This document shows, one piece after another, positions 48,989-58,371 of a stretch of DNA of 64,000 nt. The number at the start of each line of letters is the position of its first letter. Within the stretch, counting starts at the first letter, position 1. This stretch comes from Deefgea rivuli DSM 18356. Its GTDB lineage: Bacteria > Pseudomonadota > Gammaproteobacteria > Burkholderiales > Chitinibacteraceae. The notes under the pieces were generated by a model. The model made no database searches and was not told the origin of the DNA. It saw nothing but the letters and a program-made list of their open reading frames with translations. The position numbers and the translations under genes were made by a program. The stretch is taken from positions 62,001 through 126,000 of the forward strand of contig NZ_JHVM01000009.1 in the NCBI RefSeq assembly GCF_000620145.1. Direction: 5' to 3'.

Positions 48989-49624
48989 TTAGCGCCAAGC
49001 GTGTTCGACAAGTTCTGCCAGCTGCGTTAAGCGGCCATGAAAATAATGCCCTACGCCGGGAACAACAACAATCGGCAGTTGTTGTGGCCGCGACCAGTTG
49101 AGCACTGCAGCCAAACTAATCACTTCGTCTTCTTCGCCATGAATAATCAGCGTGCCTTTGGGCACGTTTGGAAAAGCATAACGGCTAACGGCTGGACCAA
49201 TCAAAATCATCCCTTCGACCTCATCATCGCTCAGCCGTTCGCGCAGGCGGCTTTGCACCAAAGTGCCAAAGGAAAATCCTGCCAAGGTGAGTCGAGTGAG
49301 TTGTGGATGCGCTGCGCGGGCAAACGAAAGTACTGCAGCCATATCATCGGGTTCGAATTCGCCACGGCTGTGCTCACCTTCGGAGTTGCCGACGCCGCGT
49401 AGATTTGGGCAGTAGGCAATATAACCGAGGCGTGACAGTGTTTTGGCGAGCGTATGCACAATTTTATTGGTGAACGTGCCGCCCTCAGTCGGGTTGGGGT
49501 GAGCGACTAAAACAATGCCGATGGCAGTTTCTGTGGCCGCGTCCAGACGTAGGCATTCAAGCTTACCGGCGGGGCCTGCGATCTCGATTAATTCAAACGT
49601 AGCTGCTTTGCGGGGTATAGTCAT
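48989..49624 (-). CDS. Alpha/beta hydrolase
   Basis: 211 aa hydrolase of the YhbA/OsmC-neighbour type: LVAHPNPTEGGTFTNKIVHTLAKTL, the nucleophile elbow LAGFSFGTLVQ (Ser in GFSFG), Asp in IIHGEEDEVISL and His in VPGVGHYFHGRL. The substrate is unknown. The first codons, MTIPR, are encoded inside palindrome copy I. It ends adjacent to the CbiM-like gene. Confidence 0.87.
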   Translation of the reverse strand: MTIPRKAATFELIEIAGPAGKLECLRLDAATETAIGIVLVAHPNPTEGGTFTNKIVHTLAKTLSRLGYIAYCPNLRGVGNSEGEHSRGEFEPDDMAAVLSFARAAHPQLTRLTLAGFSFGTLVQSRLRERLSDDEVEGMILIGPAVSRYAFPNVPKGTLIIHGEEDEVISLAAVLNWSRPQQLPIVVVPGVGHYFHGRLTQLAELVEHAWR

Positions 49625-49660
49625 GTAAGCTTTATTCTGTAATGGCTAGATCGATATACG
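49613..49660. repeat. GGGTAT/ATACC palindrome family, copy I (overlaps a start codon)
   Basis: 48 bp beginning GGGTATAGTCATGTAAGC and ending GATCGATATACG, with the family's TAATGGCTA centre. It contains the hydrolase start codon (49622-49624) and its upstream leader, unlike other copies, which lie at gene ends. Confidence 0.5.
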
Positions 49661-49665
49661 TAAAC

Positions 49666-49690
49666 AATGCGCCATTTGGCGCATTGTTAA
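49666..49690. terminator. Hairpin between ferredoxin and hydrolase genes
   Basis: CAATGCGCCATTTGGCGCATTG, a near-perfect palindrome just after the ferredoxin stop (on the complement). Confidence 0.7.
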
Positions 49691-49704
49691 TATCGGTGCA
49701 GTGA

Positions 49705-50037
49705 TTATTTTTCAGTTTGGCGCGCTGGGATGAGTAAGCGCTCAACGACTCGACCATGGAGTAAATGTTCTTCAACAATTTCGTCGATATCTTCTTTGTC
49801 GATATAGGTATACCAAGTTTCGTCGGGGTAAACGACGATGACTGGGCCTTCTTCGCAGCGCTCCAGGCAACCCGCTTTATTGATGCGCACTTTGCCATCG
49901 CCGTTTAAGCCCAATGCTTTGACGCGATCTTTGGCGTAAGCCCAAAGCTCATCTGCGCCGCTGCTATTACAGCATTGGCGCTCGCCCGGTGCGCGCTGGT
50001 TGAGGCAAAAAAACACATGATGTTGGTAATGGCTCAT
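49705..50037 (-). CDS. [2Fe-2S] thioredoxin-like ferredoxin
   Basis: 110 aa thioredoxin-fold ferredoxin (Shethna/NuoE-like). Cluster cysteines: C11 (VFFCLNQR), C22 or C23 (RQCCNSSG), C57 and C61 (KAGCLERCEEGP). An electron carrier in the cytoplasm, partner unknown. It is followed by the hydrolase and preceded, 9 bases apart, by the unrecognised 362-aa protein. Confidence 0.9.
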   Translation of the reverse strand: MSHYQHHVFFCLNQRAPGERQCCNSSGADELWAYAKDRVKALGLNGDGKVRINKAGCLERCEEGPVIVVYPDETWYTYIDKEDIDEIVEEHLLHGRVVERLLIPARQTEK

Positions 50038-50046
50038 CGTAATTCC

Positions 50047-51135
50047 TTATTGCAGAACAACGGGTTTGATGTGCGCGGTGATAAAGAACGGTAGACCATC
50101 AGTATCCAATGTAGGTTGTACATTTTCAATGAAAACTAAATCTTCCAAACGGCACTCCAGCATCAGCTCGCGCACGTATTGCGCAATGAGTTCAACGTGA
50201 TCGGATGGCAATAGTGTCCACACATAACCTTCCCAGCGCTCTGGATCTTCCTTGCTCGAGAACGTGATGCGAATTTCATTATTTTCATGCGCGGCAACCG
50301 TCACTACGGGCGTGCGCCCTTTAGTGCGGATGCTGCGTAAGGCATTGCTAGTCATCACTTGCAAGCGCGTCTCAAGCTGTGTAACGCGGCCTACGTCTTG
50401 CGCCGCCAGCCATGACAATGGCGTGCGCGGAATGGGGAATAGCGTAACGCCGTCGGTTTTGAGCGCTTCGCTGATCAGATTCGCCAGTGGCATGCCCCAG
50501 CTCGTGACTTGGCCACCGAGCTGAATTGCGGGTTCTGCGCCTTTTTCTTGAATGGCTACGCCAATCAAATAACGCAGCACAACGGCTTCGTCTTTGACCT
50601 TAATGGCGCTACCCGCTGAATCAATCGGGAATTTTTCGGCCTCTGTAATCGTCGCACGCCATTCGGCGAGTTGCGCTGGGCTAATCGCTGCGAGCACATC
50701 TGGGCCCAAGAGCGCGCCAGAAATCCAAGCGTCGGCATTCGCCGCAATCACGCCGTGTTCACGCAATAAACTCAGCGCCGCCGCACCGTCGATCTCGCTT
50801 GGCAAGCTGGTTTCGCCTTTGCAACCGGCAACGAGTACCAGTGGGATCGCAAATACAGTCGCCGATTGTTGATCGTGTGCGCTCGGGCTTTCTACTTCAA
50901 CGCGTAGCGCGTGCCACATCGTTAGCCATGCGTCTTGCGACGGCGCTTGAGTCAGCGCGCCATTTAAGCCGTAATGATCTTTAGACATCAGTAATTCGGC
51001 CATGAGCTGCTGCAAACCAGCGCGCTTTTGTGCGACCAATTCGGCGTCGCGTTCGGTCATTAGCGACATGACTTGGCGAATCATTGGATTTTGTGGATTA
51101 ACACGAGGGTAAAGGCGTGGATCAGGCAAGTTCAT
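50047..51135 (-). CDS. Conserved protein of unknown function
   Basis: 362 aa, not recognised. It has no signal peptide or membrane helix. The middle part is hydrophobic and ordered (ATVFAIPLVLVAGCKGE, AWISGALLGPDVLAAISP). The sequence PVVTVAAHENNEIRITFSSKEDPERWEGYVWTLLPSDHVELI suggests a beta sheet. It is probably cytoplasmic and, from spacing, cotranscribed with the ferredoxin 9 bases downstream. Confidence 0.8.
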   Translation of the reverse strand: MNLPDPRLYPRVNPQNPMIRQVMSLMTERDAELVAQKRAGLQQLMAELLMSKDHYGLNGALTQAPSQDAWLTMWHALRVEVESPSAHDQQSATVFAIPLVLVAGCKGETSLPSEIDGAAALSLLREHGVIAANADAWISGALLGPDVLAAISPAQLAEWRATITEAEKFPIDSAGSAIKVKDEAVVLRYLIGVAIQEKGAEPAIQLGGQVTSWGMPLANLISEALKTDGVTLFPIPRTPLSWLAAQDVGRVTQLETRLQVMTSNALRSIRTKGRTPVVTVAAHENNEIRITFSSKEDPERWEGYVWTLLPSDHVELIAQYVRELMLECRLEDLVFIENVQPTLDTDGLPFFITAHIKPVVLQ

Positions 51136-51326
51136 GACGGGTACCGAGTGCAGGGTAAAAGCGAAAGCGCAATTATACCTATCTCATCCCTGTCTGTCGG
51201 TATTGGTATCAGGCTTGGATTGGGCTTGCTGCTGCGTGGCTCGTTTTTCGTGGCGAGCGCGTGGCTTTTATTGCATTATGCTCGGCATTGAATGCAATCC
51301 AACTCAATCTATGGACAAGAACACTC

Positions 51327-51800
51327 ATGAGTCAAACTACTTTTATCGATCAAGCCATGTTGTCGGATTTGCTGGGTGAAGCGGCGCACAGCCCGCGCTT
51401 GCGGAAAAATTTGAATTTTCATGCCAATGATGCGGCCGCCTGTCATCGGATGCTGAACGGTTTGCAACCGGATACCTATGTGCAGCCGCATTGCCATTTT
51501 TCAGAAGATAAAGAAGAAACCATGATCGTACTGACGGGACGCATGGGGGTGTTGATTTTTAATAGCGATGGTGTGGTGACGCGTTCGCAAGTTTTGGCAG
51601 CAGGCAGCGATTGCATCGGTATTAATATTCCGCCGCGCGTCTTTCATAGTTTGGTGGCTTTAGAGCCAACCGTATTTTTTGAGGCGAAAGCGGGGCCGTA
51701 TGTGCCGGTAGCGGCTGAGGAGCGCGCCGCATGGGCACCGAATGAGGGTGATGCGGCGGTAAGGGTGTATCGTGAATGGATGCGGTCATTATTTGATTGA
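51327..51800 (+). CDS. WbuC-family cupin metalloprotein
   Basis: 157 aa cupin with the N-terminal WbuC helix region (SPRLRKNLNFHANDAAACHRMLNGLQPDTYVQPHCHF) and metal-ligand pattern PHCHFSEDKEET plus H later in IPPRVFHSL. WbuC proteins are found in O-antigen clusters, though their role is not settled. Here it is single. It starts at the ATG at 51327. Repeat copy F follows its stop. Confidence 0.85.
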   Translation: MSQTTFIDQAMLSDLLGEAAHSPRLRKNLNFHANDAAACHRMLNGLQPDTYVQPHCHFSEDKEETMIVLTGRMGVLIFNSDGVVTRSQVLAAGSDCIGINIPPRVFHSLVALEPTVFFEAKAGPYVPVAAEERAAWAPNEGDAAVRVYREWMRSLFD

Positions 51801-51801
51801 T

Positions 51802-51849
51802 GGGTATTTGGCTGCAAGCTTTGATGGTTAATGCTTGTATGGCAATACC
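51802..51849. repeat. GGGTAT/ATACC palindrome family, copy F
   Basis: 48 bp, GGGTATTTGGCTGCAAGC ... ATGCTTGTATGGCAATACC, between the convergent cupin and acylphosphatase genes. The acylphosphatase TAG stop (complement) starts on its last base, as mscL does in copy E. Confidence 0.7.
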
Positions 51850-52130
51850 TAGGTGGTGGTTTCTTTGATTTGAAATTCGGTGTATTGCTTGGGATCAAAG
51901 CGCTCAATGGTGACGTGATCGACTCGAGCTGCGGGCGGGCCTTGTTGTAGCCAGATCGTGAGTTGATCCAGCGCTACTGCTTTACCTTCAGCCCACAGTT
52001 CTACGCGGCCATCTTGGCGATTTTTAACCCAACCGGTCACGCCCAGTTGCTGCGCTTTTTCGCAGCAGGAGAAACGAAAGCCAACGCCTTGCACTAAGCC
52101 CGAAATTAAAACATGCATTGCCTGTAACAT
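51849..52130 (-). CDS. acyP: Acylphosphatase
   Basis: 93 aa, hydrolyses acyl phosphates. The signature is VLISGLVQGVGFRFSCCEKA with the phosphate-binding Arg, and GWVKNRQDGRVELWAEG with the catalytic Asn. The ATG at 52130 has GGGGA five bases upstream; ATGs at 52142 and 52136 in frame are also possible. Confidence 0.93.
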   Translation of the reverse strand: MLQAMHVLISGLVQGVGFRFSCCEKAQQLGVTGWVKNRQDGRVELWAEGKAVALDQLTIWLQQGPPAARVDHVTIERFDPKQYTEFQIKETTT

Positions 52131-52142
52131 GCTCATCCCCAT

Positions 52143-52182
52143 AAAAAATGCCGCTAATCAACAGAGTAGCGGCATTTTTTTT
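52143..52182. terminator. Bidirectional-type terminator downstream of metG
   Basis: AAAAAATGCCGCTA-10 bases-TAGCGGCATTTTTTTT. On the complement it follows metG and precedes acyP. Confidence 0.9.
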
Positions 52183-52199
52183 GAAAAGCGAGGTGAAGA

Positions 52200-54284
52200 T
52201 TATTTCACGCGCATTCCTGGTTTTGCGCCTTCGTGTGGCTCAAGGATGTACAAACCGCCGTCGCCACTGGCGGCCAGCACCATCCCTTCTGATAGGCCAA
52301 ATTTCATTTTTCGCGGTGCCAAATTGGCGACCATCACCGTGTGTTTACCGATCAAATCTTCAGGTTTGTACGCTGATTTAATCCCTGCAAATACATTGCG
52401 TGTTTCGCCGCCCAAATCGAGTGTGAGTTGCAGCAATTTTTCTGCGCCTTCCACGTGCTGGGCATCGGCGATGCGCGCGATGCGCAAATCGACTTTCATA
52501 AAGTCATCAATACTGCAGGTTTCAGCAATGGCAGGAATGTCGTAGCTTGGTGCTGCAACGGGTGCAGCAGCTGTTGGTTCCAGTGTTTGCTTGTTTTCTT
52601 CGATCATCGCATCAATGCTTTTTGGATCAATTCGTACCATCAAATGGCTGTAGGCATTGATCGTGTGATTGAGTAGCAAGCTTTGTGAGTCCGACCATTG
52701 CAGTGGTGCGATATTAAGGAAAGCTTCAACGTCACTCGCCAATTGTGGCAAGACGGGCTTCAGATAAATCGTCAGAATTCGGAAGGCGTTGATTAGGAAG
52801 CTGCATACTCTATGCAAATCATCTTGTTGCTCTGGATGCTTAGCCATTTCCCAAGGCTTCGTTCCATCAACAAATTGATTGATCGCGTCTGTTAGCGACA
52901 TGATTTTTCGAATCGCACGGCTGTATTCACGATTTTCGTAGTGGTCGGCAATTTCCTCTGATGCTTGTTGCAGGTTGTAACAAAGGTCATTAATGAGAAC
53001 GTTTAAATCACTAATTTTGATATCGCCGTTCTGTGTCTTGTAAAGTTCGTCGTTTTTAAGAGATGAATGTAACTTCCCGTCAAAACGCTTACTAATAAAC
53101 CCAGCCGCACGGCTGGCGATATTGACGTATTTACCGATCAAATCCGAGTTCACACGCGCGGCGAAGTCTTCGAGATTTAAGTCAATGTCTTCGATGGTGC
53201 TGGAGAGCTTGGCGGCGTAGTAGTAACGCAACCATTCTGGATTCAGATGGCTTAAATACGATTCAGCGGTGATAAATGTACCGCGTGATTTGCTCATTTT
53301 CACGCCATTCACCGTCAACATCCCATGCACGTGAATCGCGCTTGGTGTGCGTAAGTCGGCGGTTTCGAGGATGGCGGGCCAAAATAGTGCATGGAAAGTC
53401 AGAATGTCTTTGCCGATAAAATGATGCAATTCCGCAGATGAATCTTTGTTCCAGTAGCTGTCAAAATCTAAACCCAAGCGATCGCAGAGGTTTTTGTGGC
53501 TAGACATATAGCCGACCGGCGCATCCAGCCAAACATAAAAATATTTGCCCGGTTCATCAGGAATTTCAAAACCAAAGTAAGGCGCATCACGCGAAATATC
53601 CCAATCGTTTAAGCCCGATTCCAGCCACTCTTGCATTTTGTTGGCGGCTTCTGGCTGCAATTTGCCTGGCGTATTGGTCCACGTTTTCAAGAAATCGGTA
53701 CAGTCGCCCAGCTTGAAAAATAGGTTTTCAGTGTCGCGCAGTACCGGTGTTGCGCCAGAGTAAATAGAGACAGGGTTTTTGAGTTCCGTCGGGCTGTAAG
53801 TCGCACCGCAGACTTCGCAATTGTCGCCGTATTGATCTTTGGCATTGCATTTTGGGCATTCGCCTTTCACAAAACGATCGGCCAAAAACATTTCTTTTTC
53901 TGGGTCGTAGAGTTGTGACTTGATCTTTTTGACGATTTTGCCTTTGGCTTTGAGCTTGGCGTAAATCTCGTAAGCAAATGTCCGATTTTCAGGGCTGTTG
54001 GTGCTGTAGTAATTGTCGAACGCGACATGAAACCCCGTGAAGTCACGCAAATGTTCGCCATGTACGCGGCCGATCAGCGCTTCGGGCGTGATGCCTTCTT
54101 TTTCTGCGCGCAACATGATTGCGGTGCCGTGCGTATCGTCAGCACAGACATAGTGGCATGCATGGCCACGCAATTTTTGAAAACGAACCCAAATATCAGT
54201 TTGGATGTATTCAACCAAATGGCCTAAATGGATAGCGCCGTTGGCGTAGGGAAGGGCAGAGGTAACGAGGATTTTACGGGTCAT
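52200..54284 (-). CDS. metG: Methionine-tRNA ligase
   Basis: 694 aa class I synthetase. The HIGH box is HLGH (residues 19-22), the KMSKS loop is [11 protein letters not shown], and a zinc knuckle ([18 protein letters not shown]) inserts in the connective region. A C-terminal tRNA-binding domain ([26 protein letters not shown]) dimerises the enzyme, as in E. coli. I chose [16 protein letters not shown] at 54284; a TATAAT -10 (54318-54323, complement) lies 34 bases upstream, so the longer frame is unlikely. Confidence 0.97.
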   Translation of the reverse strand: MTRKILVTSALPYANGAIHLGHLVEYIQTDIWVRFQKLRGHACHYVCADDTHGTAIMLRAEKEGITPEALIGRVHGEHLRDFTGFHVAFDNYYSTNSPENRTFAYEIYAKLKAKGKIVKKIKSQLYDPEKEMFLADRFVKGECPKCNAKDQYGDNCEVCGATYSPTELKNPVSIYSGATPVLRDTENLFFKLGDCTDFLKTWTNTPGKLQPEAANKMQEWLESGLNDWDISRDAPYFGFEIPDEPGKYFYVWLDAPVGYMSSHKNLCDRLGLDFDSYWNKDSSAELHHFIGKDILTFHALFWPAILETADLRTPSAIHVHGMLTVNGVKMSKSRGTFITAESYLSHLNPEWLRYYYAAKLSSTIEDIDLNLEDFAARVNSDLIGKYVNIASRAAGFISKRFDGKLHSSLKNDELYKTQNGDIKISDLNVLINDLCYNLQQASEEIADHYENREYSRAIRKIMSLTDAINQFVDGTKPWEMAKHPEQQDDLHRVCSFLINAFRILTIYLKPVLPQLASDVEAFLNIAPLQWSDSQSLLLNHTINAYSHLMVRIDPKSIDAMIEENKQTLEPTAAAPVAAPSYDIPAIAETCSIDDFMKVDLRIARIADAQHVEGAEKLLQLTLDLGGETRNVFAGIKSAYKPEDLIGKHTVMVANLAPRKMKFGLSEGMVLAASGDGGLYILEPHEGAKPGMRVK

Positions 54285-54626
54285 GGCCAGCCAAAAAATG
54301 TGCGAAATAGTAGCTTGATTATAGCGCAGACTGAGGCTGCTCGGCTTGACAGAAAAAATAGGTGGCTTGGATGTCGTCATTTAACTGGCGTGATGCTGGT
54401 CAGCCCTAGATGAATTAAGCCGTGGCGGTGCTGGGGCGTAGCTTGTTTAGAATACCTTTATTGGCGAGTAAAACCATTCACGGATTGCCAGTCGATGACG
54501 CTGCTGTATATATTGTGGCTGTGACAGTCTGTGTGTTTCCGATGGTAGTGGATGATCTGCTGGTAGATTTAATCTAAACCAAGCAAATTGATGCAACTCA
54601 AGTGTGAATCTCAATAGGGGGATGGA
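54285..54626. other. Gap between metG and the Hpt gene
   Basis: 342 bp between divergent genes with no ORF I can support. On the complement, TATAAT at 54318-54323 probably serves metG. Nothing else recognisable was seen except a GGGGG ribosome-binding site for the Hpt gene near 54617. Confidence 0.6.
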
Positions 54627-54998
54627 ATGACGACGACAAGCGATTTAACTGCAGAATTACAACAAGAGTTACACGATATTGAGCGAATGTTTGCTGAATT
54701 AACCCAGGCCGTTGGCATGGATATGCAGGATGAATTGTTGGCGCTGTTTTTTCCGACTCAGGATGAGTGTTTGAATGGTTTGGAGCAAGCTATTAGCGAG
54801 AATAATGTGGAGCAGATTGTGGGTTTTGCACACAAACTGAAGGGTGCAGCAGGGCAACTGGGTGGCACGCGAATGGCCACGCACTGCAAGCGTATTGAAA
54901 TGGCGGTGAAGCTAAAAGACATGCCAACGGTGATGACTGAGTTTGCTGCCTTGCAACTCCTGGGGCAAAAAATTAGCGAGCAGTTGCGGGTCGTTTGA
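54627..54998 (+). CDS. Orphan histidine phosphotransfer (Hpt) protein
   Basis: 123-aa all-helical Hpt domain with H69 in GFAHKLKGAAGQLGG. Stand-alone proteins of this type relay phosphate between a hybrid kinase and a response regulator. No kinase or regulator is adjacent; the orphan kinase at 46597-48171 lacks a receiver domain, so it is not an obvious partner. Confidence 0.87.
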   Translation: MTTTSDLTAELQQELHDIERMFAELTQAVGMDMQDELLALFFPTQDECLNGLEQAISENNVEQIVGFAHKLKGAAGQLGGTRMATHCKRIEMAVKLKDMPTVMTEFAALQLLGQKISEQLRVV

Positions 54999-55046
54999 TC
55001 TCGTTGCAATGTGTGTTGTGGCGTATTTCTTATCACTAGGACGAGC

Positions 55047-55664
55047 GTGAATAACTGGGCTTCGCTGGAAGTGCTGTATTTAATTGGCACTGCATCATTT
55101 ACGATTTCGGGCTATCTCATCGGTGCGCGTAAACGCTTTGATTTGTTGGGTATTGTGATACTGGCACTGTTAACTGCAATTGGTGGCGGGATGATTCGCG
55201 ATGTTTTGGTGAATCGCATTCCGAGAGCTTTTATTGATATCAATCCGCTTTACACCATCTTTGCCACCTTGATTCTGGCCTGGTTGATTAAATTGCAGCA
55301 GAAAAACTCCCAGTTGCTGATTAGGATTTTCATTGTTGCCGATTCGATTGGTTTGGTGGCGTTTAGTTTGGCGGGCGCTCAACTGGGGATTGACTTGCAG
55401 CTCAATGTATTTGGGGTTTGTGCGCTGGGCTTTATTACTGCCATTGGTGGTGGTTTGGTGCGCGACATGATGGTGAACGATGTACCGTTTATTTTGCATC
55501 AGGATTTTTATGGTACGGTTTCAATTTTGCTAGCGGTATTGCTATTACTGGCCGAGCGATCTGGTTTTGTTGGTCCTTATGTGATGTGGACTTTATTTGG
55601 CTTTGGTCTGGCGCTGCGGCTTATTGCACATAAAAGTGCTTTGCGTTTACCGAGGGTGAGTTAG
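55047..55664 (+). CDS. TRIC-type/UPF0126 membrane protein (YicG-like)
   Basis: 205 aa with six or seven helices in two repeats, each containing the TRIC motif GGGMIRD (TAIGGGMIRDVLVNRIP and TAIGGGLVRDMMVNDVP). The family forms trimeric cation channels. The GTG at 55047 was chosen because the sequence before it is not hydrophobic or conserved. Confidence 0.87.
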   Translation: MNNWASLEVLYLIGTASFTISGYLIGARKRFDLLGIVILALLTAIGGGMIRDVLVNRIPRAFIDINPLYTIFATLILAWLIKLQQKNSQLLIRIFIVADSIGLVAFSLAGAQLGIDLQLNVFGVCALGFITAIGGGLVRDMMVNDVPFILHQDFYGTVSILLAVLLLLAERSGFVGPYVMWTLFGFGLALRLIAHKSALRLPRVS

Positions 55665-55666
55665 TC

Positions 55667-56278
55667 ATGTTGCCCAGCGTAGAGCAATTGCCCTTGTGGT
55701 TGATGGAGCGGCTTGCTGCCTCCGTACCGACCAGTGGTGGCGATTATCAACATAATTCTCAGCGCACGGCGGCAGTGCTGATTCCGATTGTGCTGCATCC
55801 GACGGGCGCGACGGTTTTATTGACCGAGCGCGCCGCGCATTTATCAGCCCATGCCGGGCAGGTGAGTTTTCCGGGCGGTGCGAGCGAGGCGCAGGATGTG
55901 GATGCCATTGCAACCGCTCTGCGCGAAACCACAGAAGAAATCGGCTTGATGGCGAATCAGGTGCAGGTTCTGGCTTGTTTGGGTGAATACCATACGATTA
56001 GCGGGTTCTGCGTGACACCTGTTGTGGGTCTGGTTCAGCCCGGGTTTGTCCTGCGCCCCGATCCGACTGAGGTGGCTGATGTGTTTGAGTTGCCGCTACG
56101 GATTTTGCTAGATCGTTCTCTTTATGAGAAGCGTTGGATTACTCGGCAGGGTTTGCGGGGTACTACGCATTTTTTAGAGTTTGATGAGCGCGTTGTTTGG
56201 GGTGCTACTGCAGGTATGTTGTTGAACTTCTCATTGGACTTGCTGCTTGAGGGTATACCCAAGGATAAGACGCAGTAA
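55667..56278 (+). CDS. Nudix hydrolase, probable CoA pyrophosphatase
   Basis: 203 aa NudL/YeaB-type. The sequence QVSFPGGASEAQDVDAIATALRETTEEIG matches both the CoA-specific (LLTxR...G-GQxxFPGG) segment, here RAAHLSAHAGQVSFPGG, and the Nudix box. It cleaves CoA to 4'-phosphopantetheine and 3',5'-ADP. It starts 2 bases after the TRIC gene. Confidence 0.88.
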   Translation: MLPSVEQLPLWLMERLAASVPTSGGDYQHNSQRTAAVLIPIVLHPTGATVLLTERAAHLSAHAGQVSFPGGASEAQDVDAIATALRETTEEIGLMANQVQVLACLGEYHTISGFCVTPVVGLVQPGFVLRPDPTEVADVFELPLRILLDRSLYEKRWITRQGLRGTTHFLEFDERVVWGATAGMLLNFSLDLLLEGIPKDKTQ

Positions 56279-56469
56279 GTTGTTCGTTGTATTTTTTGGA
56301 GCTGACTGCGGCCAGTATTTCTCAATGCCGGTGCAGGCGCACGCAGTGCATCGCATTTAGTTGCCTTCTTTGCTGAAATGGATGCCGTTAATCAGGCATT
56401 TTCTAGGGTTAATGCGTTTTCCTTGGCATAAGTCCTTGGCGACTTCACGGTTTTTTCATTAAGCCGTGG

Positions 56470-56475
56470 TACAAT
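56470..56475 (+). promoter_or_regulatory. Candidate -10 of typA
   Basis: TACAAT 31 bases before the typA ATG, in the 228-bp gap after the Nudix gene. I saw no convincing -35. Confidence 0.4.
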
Positions 56476-56506
56476 CCGCGTTTTCGCAAATACCCACAGT
56501 CCAAAC

Positions 56507-58315
56507 ATGACCCGTGCACTTCGTAACGTCGCCATTATCGCCCACGTCGACCATGGTAAAACCACGCTGGTAGACCAGCTTTTACAACAAGCCGGTACAT
56601 TCCGCGCCAACCAAGCAGTCGTTGAGCGTGTAATGGATTCCAACGATCTTGAAAAAGAACGTGGTATTACCATTCTGGCTAAAAATACAGCCATCGAATA
56701 CGAAGGCACGCATATCAACATCGTTGATACCCCAGGTCACGCGGACTTCGGTGGTGAAGTTGAACGTGTATTGGGTATGGTTGACGGCGTATTGTTGCTG
56801 GTTGATGCCGTTGAAGGCCCGATGCCACAAACGCGTTTCGTGACTAAAAAAGCCTTGGCTTTGGGTTTGAAACCAATCGTTGTAATCAATAAAGTAGATC
56901 GTCCAGGCGCACGTCCGGATTGGGTTCACGATCAAGTGTTTGACTTGTTCGACAAACTCGGCGCGACCGACGAACAACTCGATTTCAAAATGATTTACGC
57001 TTCAGGTTTGAATGGCTTTGCCAAACTGACTTTGGAAGAAGAATCAGACACAATGCGTCCATTGTTGGACTTGTTGGTAGCAACAGTGCCTAGCCCTCCG
57101 GGCGACGCTGATGCGCCATTGCAATTGCAAATTTCTGCATTGGATTATTCAACATTTACCGGCCGTCTTGGCGTGGGTAAAGTATTGAATGGTCGTATCA
57201 AGCCAGGTCAACAAGTTGTCGTGATGAATCACGGCGACCAAGTTTCTAGTGGCCGTATCAATCAAGTGCTCGGCTTTAAAGGCCTTGAGCGCGTGCCAGT
57301 TGAAGAAGCACAAGCAGGCGACATCATTATCATTTCGGGTCTGGATGAAATCGGTATCGGTGTAACGATTTGTGATAAAGACGCGCCAGTCGGTTTGCCA
57401 GTGTTGGGTGTGGATGAGCCAACATTGACGATGGACTTTATGGTGAACACTTCACCACTCGCAGGTACTGAAGGTAAGTTCGTAACAAGCCGTCAAATCC
57501 GCGACCGTCTGACTAAAGAATTGCTGGTCAACGTGGCATTGCGCGTTGAAGATACTGACAACACGGACGTGTTCCGCGTTTCAGGTCGTGGCGAATTGCA
57601 TTTGACGATTTTGATCGAAAATATGCGTCGTGAAGGTTTCGAGTTAGCTGTTGCGAAACCACGCGTTGTGTACAAAGACATCGATGGCGTGAAATGCGAG
57701 CCATACGAAAATCTAACGATCGACTTGGAAGATGAGCACCAAGGTGGCGTGATGGAAGAAATCGGTCGTCGCCGTGGCGAATTGACCAATATGGTTTCTG
57801 ATGGTCAAGGCCGTACGCGTCTTGAGTACCATGTTCCAGCCCGTGGCTTGATCGGTTTCCAGGGTGATTTCATGACCTTGACTCGCGGTACTGGCTTGCT
57901 TAGCCACATTTTTGATGACTACGCACCAGCAAAACCAGATATGCCAGGTCGTCACAATGGTGTGTTGATCTCTCAAGACAATGGCGAAGCCGTGGCTTAC
58001 GCCTTGTGGAAATTAGAAGATCGCGGTCGTATGTTTGTTAGCCCAGGCGACAAATTGTACGAAGGCATGGTGATCGGTATCCATAGTCGTGACAACGATT
58101 TGGTTGTGAACCCAATTAAAGGTAAACAACTGACTAACGTTCGCTCTTCAGGTACTGACGAAGCTGTTCGTTTGACAACGCCAGTTAAAATGACGCTTGA
58201 GTCTGCAGTTGAGTTTATTGATGATGATGAATTGGTTGAAGTTACACCAAAAACCATCCGTATCCGTAAACGCTTCTTGACGGACAACGAACGTCGCCGT
58301 AACAAAACAGCTTAA
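56507..58315 (+). CDS. typA: Ribosome-associated translational GTPase TypA/BipA
   Basis: 602 aa. G1 [10 protein letters not shown]2/switch [11 protein letters not shown]3 [10 protein letters not shown]4 [11 protein letters not shown], followed by the EF-G-like domains II, III and V and the BipA-specific C-terminal domain with [30 protein letters not shown]. It assists 50S assembly and stress adaptation. A strong terminator follows. Confidence 0.98.
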   Translation: MTRALRNVAIIAHVDHGKTTLVDQLLQQAGTFRANQAVVERVMDSNDLEKERGITILAKNTAIEYEGTHINIVDTPGHADFGGEVERVLGMVDGVLLLVDAVEGPMPQTRFVTKKALALGLKPIVVINKVDRPGARPDWVHDQVFDLFDKLGATDEQLDFKMIYASGLNGFAKLTLEEESDTMRPLLDLLVATVPSPPGDADAPLQLQISALDYSTFTGRLGVGKVLNGRIKPGQQVVVMNHGDQVSSGRINQVLGFKGLERVPVEEAQAGDIIIISGLDEIGIGVTICDKDAPVGLPVLGVDEPTLTMDFMVNTSPLAGTEGKFVTSRQIRDRLTKELLVNVALRVEDTDNTDVFRVSGRGELHLTILIENMRREGFELAVAKPRVVYKDIDGVKCEPYENLTIDLEDEHQGGVMEEIGRRRGELTNMVSDGQGRTRLEYHVPARGLIGFQGDFMTLTRGTGLLSHIFDDYAPAKPDMPGRHNGVLISQDNGEAVAYALWKLEDRGRMFVSPGDKLYEGMVIGIHSRDNDLVVNPIKGKQLTNVRSSGTDEAVRLTTPVKMTLESAVEFIDDDELVEVTPKTIRIRKRFLTDNERRRNKTA

Positions 58316-58335
58316 TTGCGGTTTTGAACGCCAAG

Positions 58336-58367
58336 AAAAACGCCAATCGATTGATTGGCGTTTTTTT
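58336..58367. terminator. Terminator after typA
   Basis: AAAAACGCCAATC-GATT-GATTGGCGTTTTTTT, with A and T runs on either side. Between convergent typA and the YjdF-like gene. Confidence 0.9.
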
Positions 58368-58371
58368 ATGT

